DNA of 11,222 bases, from the NCBI GenBank assembly GCA_003644405.1, contig QNCE01000038.1, positions 1-11,222 on the forward strand, read 5' to 3'. The translations under genes and the position numbers were made by a program. The notes under the pieces were generated by a model that saw nothing but the letters and a program-made list of their open reading frames with translations, was not told where the DNA came from and did not search any database. Below, one piece after another: positions 7,193 through 11,222 of the stretch (its first letter is position 1; each line of letters starts with the position of its first letter). The stretch is from Candidatus Omnitrophota bacterium (lineage in GTDB: Bacteria > Omnitrophota > Gorgyraeia > Duberdicusellales > 4484-171).

Positions 7193-7486
7193 TTAGTTTG
7201 AATTAGTGCGCTTACTCCTCCATAGAGAAATAGCTAAGCCTCCTAAACCTATCCCAAATAAAGCTAAAGTTGCTGGCTCTGGGTTAAGGTCCGAAGGAAA
7301 AGTAGATTCACCAGAATCTCCTTCAGCAAAAGTAGAATAACCCCCTCCATAGTGAGTTCCTTCAGAGTGGCTCACGTAAGTATCTGAACCCCAATCAGAG
7401 ATGGAGCTTGAGACAGAACCTCCACTACCTTTACACCCTATTAGAAGACTTAACACTGTTAGAGTTATTAATAGTTTAGCTAACAT
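7193..7486 (-). CDS. Small PEP-CTERM protein with a lipoprotein-like signal peptide
   Basis: A 97-residue exported protein. The C-terminus carries a classic exosortase recognition signal: NPEPATLALFGIGLGG (68-83) with Pro-Glu-Pro at 69-71, a hydrophobic helix, then the basic tail WRSKR. The N-terminus MLAKLLITLTVLSLLIGC is a signal peptide ending in a lipobox-like L-I-G-C with Cys18, which would allow lipidation. The mature region between is only about 50 residues, rich in Ser, Gly, Thr and Tyr, i.e. low complexity and open to O-glycosylation. The start is the ATG at 7484-7486, preceded by AGGGAGG at ideal spacing; an upstream in-frame TTG spans this ribosome site and is rejected. Exosortase itself is outside the window. 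Likely role: a surface-anchored or glycosylated small protein tied to the neighbouring EPS genes. Confidence 0.85.
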   Translation of the reverse strand: MLAKLLITLTVLSLLIGCKGSGGSVSSSISDWGSDTYVSHSEGTHYGGGYSTFAEGDSGESTFPSDLNPEPATLALFGIGLGGLAISLWRSKRTNSN

Positions 7487-7503
7487 ACCGCACCTCCCTA
7501 TGT

Positions 7504-7908
7504 TCAAGGTTTCGCCCCGAACATGTTTTTTACTCCATTTACTTTATTTGTACCCATTTCTTGCCAGTATTTTACTGTTCTCCTTAATCCCTCCTCAAAA
7601 TCAACCAAGGGTCTATAACTAATAGTTTCTCTTGCTTTTGATACATCTGCTAAAGTCTTAAATACATCACCGGGTCTGGGAGGAGTAAATACAGGTTTTA
7701 TAGATTTTCCCATAATCTTATTCAACACCTCTACCAATTCTAGAATAGAGTGAGACTTCCCATTAGCGATTAGCGGATAGCGATTAGCGATTAGGTTAGC
7801 GGATAGCGGATAGCGGTTAGCGATTAGGTTAGCGGATAGCGGATAGCGGTTAGCGGATAGGTTAGCGTTTAGCGGATAGCGGTTAGCGATTAGTTTTTTA
7901 GTGTTCAT
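7504..7908 (-). pseudogene. C-terminal third of an NAD-dependent sugar epimerase fused to a heptad-repeat peptide
   Basis: A 134-codon frame. Residues 6-49 are four exact 11-residue units of the type LIANRYPLSAN encoded by the repeat array at 7762-7893. From about residue 48 the protein matches the end of the full epimerase at 8273-9340: ILELVEVLNKIMGKSIKP, PRPGDVFKT, ADVSKA and FEEGLRRTVKYW align with its residues 285-346. The Rossmann nucleotide-binding half and the catalytic Y-x3-K are absent, so it cannot be an active SDR enzyme. The ATG overlaps the stop of the preceding S23 gene (ATGA), so the fragment could still be translated. Nucleotide sequence of the shared region differs clearly from the full epimerase, so this is an old paralogue, not a fresh duplicate. 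The junction lies at the same place as a repeat insertion in the full gene. Confidence 0.8.
7762..7893 (-). repeat. Heptad array, four 33-bp units (downstream arm of S23 copy 2)
   Basis: On the plus strand the array is built of TAGCG heptads (GATAGCG, GTTAGCG, ATTAGCG) arranged as four successive blocks of 7+7+7+7+5 bp, exactly 132 bp. The 33-bp block is a multiple of three, so one minus-strand frame remains open through the whole array and gives an 11-residue peptide repeat; the five other frames are closed by TAG or TAA. It lies directly after the S23 gene (minus-strand sense) and continues in frame into the epimerase fragment. Confidence 0.92.
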
Positions 7909-8267
7909 AGTTTACTTCTCATCCTCCTTAGATAACTGGATAATAGTTTCATTATCTCTGTTAATAAATCGTGCGCTTTTTGAAACTCAGAGTTATTACA
8001 AAAGCCAAGGTCTTTGCTTAAAGATAACTGAGTCTCCAATTCCGCGCAAGAACCAAGCGCTACCTTTAAAAACTGCACATATTCTTTAGAACCTCTCATA
8101 TACCCTTCAGCAATATTGGAAGGTATTGATATCGATGCTCTGCGCATCTGAGAAGAAATACCATACAACTCTTCTTTAGGAAACCTGCGAGTTAACACAT
8201 AAATATATTTGACCAACTCGTATCCTTTCCTGTATGCCTCTAAATCTTTATAACTACCTATCTTCAT
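7905..8267 (-). CDS. S23 / 23S rRNA intervening-sequence four-helix-bundle protein, copy 2
   Basis: A 120-residue protein of the 23S_rRNA_IVP family (Pfam PF05635 type). The hallmark block is SIPSNIAEGYMRGSKEYVQF then LKVALGSCAELETQLSLSKD (residues about 47-86); four amphipathic helices fill the chain. Family members form oligomeric helical bundles with a basic face and are encoded inside intervening sequences of some 23S rRNA genes; the DGR accessory protein Avd has the same fold. Molecular role is unknown. I start at the ATG at 8265-8267, which matches the start of copy 1; a GTG six bases upstream is possible. The ATG lies 5 nt after the epimerase stop and has no clear Shine-Dalgarno, suggesting reinitiation. 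The central 102 bp are identical to copy 1. No epimerase or rRNA function is implied by its position. Confidence 0.88.
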   Translation of the reverse strand: MKIGSYKDLEAYRKGYELVKYIYVLTRRFPKEELYGISSQMRRASISIPSNIAEGYMRGSKEYVQFLKVALGSCAELETQLSLSKDLGFCNNSEFQKAHDLLTEIMKLLSSYLRRMRSKL

Positions 8268-8296
8268 ACTCACTATACCCTATTCACTATACGCTG
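8268..8296 (-). repeat. Upstream heptad arm of S23 copy 2, overlapping the epimerase 3' end
   Basis: Plus-strand heptads of the form CTATACC, CTATTCA, CTATACG sit immediately before the S23 start codon (minus-strand sense), in the orientation opposite to the TAGCG array that follows the gene. They encode the last residues of the full epimerase (QRIVNRV) and supply its TAG stop at 8273-8275. They are more degenerate than the equivalent arms of the other two copies but keep the CTATTC heptad. Confidence 0.6.
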
Positions 8297-9340
8297 TTTT
8301 TTCCAGTATTCCACCGTGCGGCGCAGGCCTTCCTCAAAACCCACTTTTGGCTCGTAACCAAGAAACTGTTTGGCCTTTGAGATATCTGCGTGTGTTTTAA
8401 AGACGTCCCCGGGACGAGGGTCTAAGAATTCAGGTTTAATGTTTTTACCCATAATCTTGTTTAATACCTCTACAAGGCCTAAGACGGTATTGTCCTGGCC
8501 ATTGGCGATGTTGAATACCAGCGGATAGCGATTAGCGTTTGTATCTCGTATCTCGTACCGTGTATCACGCAAGGGGACGGTGGCGGCAAGGATGTTGGCT
8601 TCAACAACGTTGTCTATATAAGTAAAATCGCGTGATTGTTTTCCGTTACCAAAAATCGGCGGGGGCTCGTCGTTAAGTATACAGTTAATGAATTTTGGGA
8701 CAACAACAGCATATTCATCATCTAATGCCTGGCGCGGGCCGTAAACGTTGAAGTAACGTAAAGAGACGCATTCTACCCCAAAGTTTTCATTAAAAATGCG
8801 GCAGTAGTACTCACCAGCAAGTTTTGAAAGTGCATAAGGAGATATAAGCATAGGGTAAAAATCTTCTCTTTCAGGAAAAGTATCAGGATCGCCGTAAACT
8901 GAACTGGACGAAGCAAAAACAAATCGTTTTACTTTACATTCCCGCGCTGCTTCTAAAAGAGTTAATGTACCGTCTATATTCACATCGTTATAGTCGTGAG
9001 GCGCTTTCATTGATTTAGGGACGCTGCGTAATGCTGCCTGATGAAAAACAACATCGACATCTTTACATGCTGATAGACAAGTTTGATAATCACGGATGTC
9101 ACCACGAATTAGTGTATAGCGATTAGCGGATAGGTTAGTGGTTAGCGGATAGCGGTTAGCGGATAGGTTAGTGTTTAGCGGATAGCGGTTAGCGGTTAGT
9201 ATGTTAGAGACGAAGGAAAGGTTTTCTTCCCGCCCGGTTGAGAAGTTGTCTAAAACAACTACTGAGTGGCCGTCTTTTAATAATCTTTCAACAATGTGTG
9301 AGCCGATAAACCCTGCTCCCCCAGTTACTAAAGCTTTCAT
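8273..9340 (-). CDS. NAD-dependent nucleotide-sugar epimerase (GalE/WbpP-like SDR) with two in-frame repeat insertions
   Basis: A 355-residue extended SDR. Evidence: Rossmann motif GGAGFIG (7-13), acidic LDNF (30-33), HQAALRSVPKS (100-110), FASSSSVYGD (142-151), the catalytic Y169-x3-K173 in SPYALSKLAGE, SLRYFNVYGPRQ (193-204), SRDFTYIDNVVEA (236-248) and PRPGDVFKTHADISKA (308-323). It most resembles UDP-glucose or UDP-N-acetylglucosamine 4-epimerases; substrate is not certain. Residues 48-77 (three ANRYPL-type units) and about 258-274 (RYEIRDT then NANRYPL) are insertions encoded by heptad repeats, between strands of the NAD domain and before FNIANGQ. Both keep the frame and all catalytic residues. 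A strong AAGGAGG (9347-9353) precedes the ATG, right after another array. The gene looks visibly more GC-rich than its neighbours, which may mean transfer. It would feed nucleotide sugars to the glycan pathway. Confidence 0.9.
   Translation of the reverse strand: MKALVTGGAGFIGSHIVERLLKDGHSVVVLDNFSTGREENLSFVSNILTANRYPLNTNLSANRYPLTTNLSANRYTLIRGDIRDYQTCLSACKDVDVVFHQAALRSVPKSMKAPHDYNDVNIDGTLTLLEAARECKVKRFVFASSSSVYGDPDTFPEREDFYPMLISPYALSKLAGEYYCRIFNENFGVECVSLRYFNVYGPRQALDDEYAVVVPKFINCILNDEPPPIFGNGKQSRDFTYIDNVVEANILAATVPLRDTRYEIRDTNANRYPLVFNIANGQDNTVLGLVEVLNKIMGKNIKPEFLDPRPGDVFKTHADISKAKQFLGYEPKVGFEEGLRRTVEYWKKQRIVNRV
8519..8568 (-). repeat. Second in-gene repeat: short TAGCG heptads plus GTATCTC heptads
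   Basis: Within the epimerase, two TAGCG heptads (GATAGCG, ATTAGCG, 8523-8536) are followed by four heptads of a different family, GTATCTC, GTATCTC, GTACCGT and GTATCAC (8541-8568). In the coding frame they give RDTRYEIRDT followed by NANRYPL, an insertion relative to the usual epimerase sequence just before the conserved FNIANGQ strand. Confidence 0.65.
9108..9199 (-). repeat. In-gene heptad array (26+33+33 bp) within the epimerase
   Basis: A 92-bp TAGCG-heptad array inside the epimerase coding sequence, with one partial block (7+7+7+5) and two complete 33-bp blocks. It encodes residues about 48-77, three ANRY(P/T)L units, between NLSFVSNI and IRGDIRD. Family members have a short surface loop here, so the repeat adds about 20-30 residues without shifting the frame. 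Its block pattern is the same as the array at 9355-9446. Confidence 0.88.
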
Positions 9341-9354
9341 ATTTTACCTCCTTT

Positions 9355-9446
9355 TTTAGCGTATAGCGGATAGCGGATAGATTAGCGTTTAGCGGATAGC
9401 GATTAGCGATTAGGTTAGCGATTAGTGGATAGCGGTTAGCGATTAG
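9355..9446 (-). repeat. Heptad array (26+33+33 bp), downstream arm of S23 copy 1
   Basis: A 92-bp TAGCG-heptad array between the S23 gene and the epimerase ribosome site. Blocks are 7+7+7+5, 7x4+5 and 7x4+5. An ATG at 9453-9455, just after the S23 stop, opens the same ANRYPL reading frame (MKNLIANRYPL and so on) for 55 codons to a TGA at 9288, overlapping the start of the epimerase in another frame. Whether this peptide is made is unknown. The spacer CATAATTA between array and S23 stop is shared with the miniature copy at 10995-11095. Confidence 0.9.
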
Positions 9447-9457
9447 GTTTTTCATAA

Positions 9458-9820
9458 TTAATTCCTTGTTTTTAATCTCCTCAAGTACGAAGATAATGGT
9501 TTCATTATCTCGGTTAATAACTGGTGCGCCTTGTTAAACTCAGATTCATTGCAAAGCGCAAGGTCTTTGCTTAAAGATAACTGAGTCTCCAATTCCGCGC
9601 AAGAACCAAGCGCTACCTTTAAAAACTGCACATATTCTTTAGAACCTCTCATATACCCTTCGGCAATATTGGAAGGTATCGATATTGATGCCCTTCTCAT
9701 CTGTGAAGAAAGACTATATAATTCTTCTTTTGGAAATTTATGAGTTAGAATATAAATAAATTTAACTAATTCATATCCTTTTCTATACGTTTTTAACTCT
9801 TTATAGCTACCTATTCTCAT
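9458..9820 (-). CDS. S23 / 23S rRNA intervening-sequence four-helix-bundle protein, copy 1
   Basis: A 120-residue paralogue of the protein at 7905-8267, the same length and colinear without gaps. The core SIPSNIAEGYMRGSKEYVQF and ALGSCAELETQLSLSKD is identical at the protein level; the N-terminal (MRIGSYKELKTYRKGYELVK) and C-terminal helices differ by mostly conservative changes. The start ATG (9818-9820) has AGGAG 5 nt upstream. The gene lies between the nucleotidyltransferase and the epimerase, flanked by heptads in opposite orientations on its two sides. No function in sugar metabolism is expected; the family is a small helical-bundle, probably nucleic-acid-associated group, and here it appears to be cargo or the driver of a repeat element. 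Confidence 0.88.
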   Translation of the reverse strand: MRIGSYKELKTYRKGYELVKFIYILTHKFPKEELYSLSSQMRRASISIPSNIAEGYMRGSKEYVQFLKVALGSCAELETQLSLSKDLALCNESEFNKAHQLLTEIMKPLSSYLRRLKTRN

Positions 9821-9833
9821 CCCTCTCCTATAA

Positions 9834-9864
9834 CTAATCCCTAATTGCTAATTGCTATTCGCTA
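9834..9864 (-). repeat. Upstream heptad arm of S23 copy 1
   Basis: Plus-strand CTAATCC, CTAATTG, CTAATTG, CTATTCG and CTA in tandem, the reverse orientation of the array at 9355-9446. It fills the gap between the nucleotidyltransferase and the S23 gene; its last three bases are the nucleotidyltransferase stop codon (TAG on the minus strand). As RNA the two arms could pair, with the S23 message in the loop. Confidence 0.78.
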
Positions 9865-10596
9865 AAATGAACATATGGCTTCTGTGTAGCTATCTATATC
9901 TCCTACATCAATCCAATCACCCTTAAAATCGTAAGCATAGACTTCATCTCTTTTAGTTAGCCATTCTAAATAACTTCCGATTTTATCAGTATCATTACCT
10001 TCTTGAATATACTCCCCAATCAGATGTAATTTTTCTTTAGGAAAAAAGTAAAGGCAGATAGAAACTAAAGAGGGGCCATTCAACTTAGCAGGCTTTTCAT
10101 GAAATTCTACAACCCTTTTTCTTTCATCTAATTTAACTACTCCAAACTTATTAGCTTTCGTTTTACCATTTAAGTTATAAACACCAATTAGACTCTTAGG
10201 GCGAAGGGAGTTGGCAAAACTTATAAAACCATTAATAGTGAAAGAAAACAGATTATCTCCTCCTACTACCAACAAATCTTCTTGAATACTTTCTTTCTCT
10301 ATAACGTATATTAAGTCTTTTATTGCTCCTAGCTTATCCTTTAGATTAGTTGAACCATCGTCAATAATCTTTATAGGAGTAGTAGCAGGAAAACTTTCCC
10401 ACCATTCTTTAAAATCGTTATAAAATCGGTGATTGGTAACAATATAAATTTCGTTTACTTCACTTACTAGTTGAATCTTTCTCACAATGAACTCAACAAT
10501 GGGTCTGCCTCTTATGGAAAGAAGAGATTTTGCTCTATTCTTTGTTAAAGGATAACAACGAGTTCCATACCCCGCACATAGAATTACCGCCTTCAT
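9862..10596 (-). CDS. Sugar-phosphate nucleotidyltransferase (NTP_transferase family)
   Basis: A 244-residue cytoplasmic enzyme that joins a sugar 1-phosphate to an NTP, making an activated sugar donor. The N-terminal signature MKAVILCAGYGTRCYPLT with downstream KSLLSIRGRPIVEF is the G-x-G-T-R...P-K nucleotide-binding loop (the K is in RAKSLL). Further family features are YIVTNHRFY, a central VVGGDNLF metal-binding Asp, FGVVKLDERKRVVEFHEKP, and GDWIDVGDIDSYTEA near the end. There is no acyltransferase domain, so it is the short form (glucose-1-phosphate thymidylyl- or heptose-1-phosphate guanylyl-like). The ATG at 10594-10596 is preceded by GGGAGG; an in-frame TTG five codons upstream overlaps that site and is rejected. 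The stop codon belongs to the flanking heptad arm. Donor specificity is open. Confidence 0.88.
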   Translation of the reverse strand: MKAVILCAGYGTRCYPLTKNRAKSLLSIRGRPIVEFIVRKIQLVSEVNEIYIVTNHRFYNDFKEWWESFPATTPIKIIDDGSTNLKDKLGAIKDLIYVIEKESIQEDLLVVGGDNLFSFTINGFISFANSLRPKSLIGVYNLNGKTKANKFGVVKLDERKRVVEFHEKPAKLNGPSLVSICLYFFPKEKLHLIGEYIQEGNDTDKIGSYLEWLTKRDEVYAYDFKGDWIDVGDIDSYTEAICSF

Positions 10597-10632
10597 AGGA
10601 AATCCTCCCAATAGTCCATATAAATAAAAAAT

Positions 10633-10992
10633 TTACTTAAACACATAAGGATAAAATATGATTATTCCTACTACAATCGCATTTAAACTAGCAAAGAGAA
10701 CACCAGCAGCAACTATATCTTTGACTACCTTTATTGAAGGGTTAAATTTGGTGCCATTTGCAAAATCAAAACTTAACTCCAAAGCAGTATTTATTATTTC
10801 GCATACAATAACAAACATAATAGTAAGAAGAAGTACCGCTATCTTAAGTGGGGTTAATTTAAGAATAAGTCCTGCTAAAATTACTCCTATGCCTATAAAA
10901 GTATGAATACGCAAGTTACGTTGATTTTTAAATGCCCACATAAATCCTTGCCAAGCAAATTTAAAACTATTTAAGAGAGTACGGCTTTTCAT
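10633..10992 (-). CDS. dgkA: Diacylglycerol kinase / undecaprenol kinase (DgkA family)
   Basis: A 119-residue inner-membrane kinase with a cytoplasmic amphipathic start and three transmembrane helices. SFKFAWQGFMWAFKNQRNLR (9-28) is the N-terminal signature of the Gram-positive-like DgkA branch, and EIINTALELSFDF followed by VKDIVAAGVL contains the catalytic E-x-x-N-T-x-x-E and the K-D-x-A-A-G motif. Members phosphorylate diacylglycerol or undecaprenol; next to glycan genes, a role in supplying undecaprenyl phosphate carrier is attractive but inferred. The ATG at 10990-10992 has no recognisable ribosome site, because the preceding bases are heptad repeat. The nucleotidyltransferase start follows 36 bp after the stop. 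Confidence 0.87.
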   Translation of the reverse strand: MKSRTLLNSFKFAWQGFMWAFKNQRNLRIHTFIGIGVILAGLILKLTPLKIAVLLLTIMFVIVCEIINTALELSFDFANGTKFNPSIKVVKDIVAAGVLFASLNAIVVGIIIFYPYVFK

Positions 10993-10994
10993 AA

Positions 10995-11095
10995 GATAGT
11001 AGTTAGCGTATAGCGGTTAGCGATTAGTTTTTCATAATTAGTGCATTATTTTTTAACTTCATACTAATCCTAACCGCTAATCGCTATTCGCTAAT
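10995..11095 (-). repeat. Miniature S23-type element: inverted heptad arms with the gene missing
   Basis: Left arm (11002-11027) is GTTAGCG, TATAGCG, GTTAGCG, ATTAG, the 26-bp block also seen at the ends of two other arrays; a degenerate heptad extends it to 10995. Right arm (11064-11095) is CTAATC, CTAACCG, CTAATCG, CTATTCG, CTAAT, in reverse orientation. The arms can pair over about 25-30 bp with one bulge near the loop. The 36-bp centre contains TTTTTCATAATTA, as after S23 copy 1, and a CAT followed by ACTAATCC, as around its start. An ATG there (11060-11062) opens only 12 codons, MKLKNNALIMKN. I read it as an S23 unit from which nearly all the gene has been deleted. Confidence 0.72.
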
Positions 11096-11222
11096 TTATT
11101 CTACAGTTACACTTTTTGCTAAGTTACGAGGTTGATCTATCTCACATCCTCGATCTAATGCCACATAGTAAGCAAAAAGTTGTAAAGGTAAAGCTATAAG
11201 TAGTGGATAAAAATGTTCATCA
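11096..11222 (-). CDS. glmS: Glutamine-fructose-6-phosphate aminotransferase, C-terminal end (runs off window)
   Basis: The last 41 codons of GlmS. The tail shows PLLIALPLQLFAYYVALDRG and CEIDQPRNLAKSVTVE followed by TAA. D-x-P-R-N-L-A-K-S-V-T-V-E is the almost invariant end of the enzyme, which makes glucosamine 6-phosphate from fructose 6-phosphate and glutamine; the C-terminal loop completes the isomerase active site. The protein end is intact. The stop codon abuts the arm of the miniature repeat element with no gap. It heads the amino-sugar supply for peptidoglycan and glycan made by this locus. Confidence 0.95.
   Translation of the reverse strand, partial: DEHFYPLLIALPLQLFAYYVALDRGCEIDQPRNLAKSVTVE

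Noticed and set aside
7401..7622. Plus-strand ORF across the PEP-CTERM and epimerase fragment genes
   Set aside because: Antisense to two supported reading frames, with no start context; a shadow.
7762..7893. CRISPR array
   Set aside because: Units are contiguous 7-bp and 33-bp tandem repeats with no unique spacers, and there are no cas genes.
7905..8267. Avd of a diversity-generating retroelement
   Set aside because: The fold is shared, but there is no reverse transcriptase and no template/variable repeat pair with adenine-specific changes; the core motif is that of the S23/IVP group.
8273..9340. Epimerase as a pseudogene because of repeat insertions
   Set aside because: Both insertions keep the frame, all SDR motifs and catalytic residues are intact, and a strong ribosome site is present.
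9108..9446. Telomere-like or G-quadruplex DNA from the GGTTAG runs
   Set aside because: Only GG dinucleotides occur, so at best weak two-tier quadruplexes. The 33-bp frame-preserving period and link to S23 genes explain the pattern better.
9458..9820. A 23S rRNA gene with an intervening sequence
   Set aside because: No rRNA sequence flanks either S23 gene; both neighbours are protein-coding glycan genes.

Overview
The window is an AT-rich bacterial envelope-polysaccharide locus, almost entirely on the minus strand. It combines an exosortase-style O-antigen ligase, a small PEP-CTERM protein, a sigma-54 type promoter and dispersed TAGCG heptad arrays linked to S23 four-helix-bundle genes. This points to a Gram-negative-type, probably uncultivated lineage. 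Omnitrophota or a related candidate phylum is my guess, from general impression only and with low confidence.

Right half (about 7193-11222), read right to left: the 3' end of glmS, a miniature repeat element, a DgkA-type lipid kinase, a sugar-phosphate nucleotidyltransferase, an S23/IVP four-helix-bundle gene, a heptad array, a full-length NAD-dependent sugar epimerase, a second S23 gene, a second array fused in frame to the C-terminal third of another epimerase, and a PEP-CTERM lipoprotein-like gene. GlmS, the nucleotidyltransferase and the epimerases supply amino sugars and nucleotide sugars; the kinase supplies or recycles lipid carrier.

Middle (6800-7190): a plus-strand remnant of an MNT nucleotidyltransferase, cut at both ends by palindromic repeats, next to a convincing sigma-54 (-24/-12) promoter facing left.

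Left half (1-6799), read right to left as one tight operon: VanZ-like membrane protein, O-antigen ligase/polymerase, Wzx-type flippase, SAM methyltransferase, a short 3' remnant of a lost glycosyltransferase, a GT4 glycosyltransferase, a GT9 (heptosyltransferase-like) glycosyltransferase, and the 5' end of a CapK/phenylacetate-CoA-ligase-like gene. Together these would assemble, flip, polymerise and decorate a surface glycan.

The most interesting signal is the S23-repeat module. Each S23 gene lies between an upstream arm of about four heptads and a downstream array of heptads in the opposite orientation. A third copy (10995-11095) keeps both arms and what look like the ends of the S23 unit but has lost the gene, like a MITE derived from a larger element. 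The downstream arrays have a 33-bp higher-order period (7+7+7+7+5), so they stay in frame and write an 11-residue ANRYPL-type peptide. Such arrays sit inside one epimerase and replace the N-terminal two thirds of another. The architecture recalls 23S rRNA intervening sequences, which carry S23/IVP genes between inverted repeats, but here it lies in the intergenic gaps of a glycan operon.
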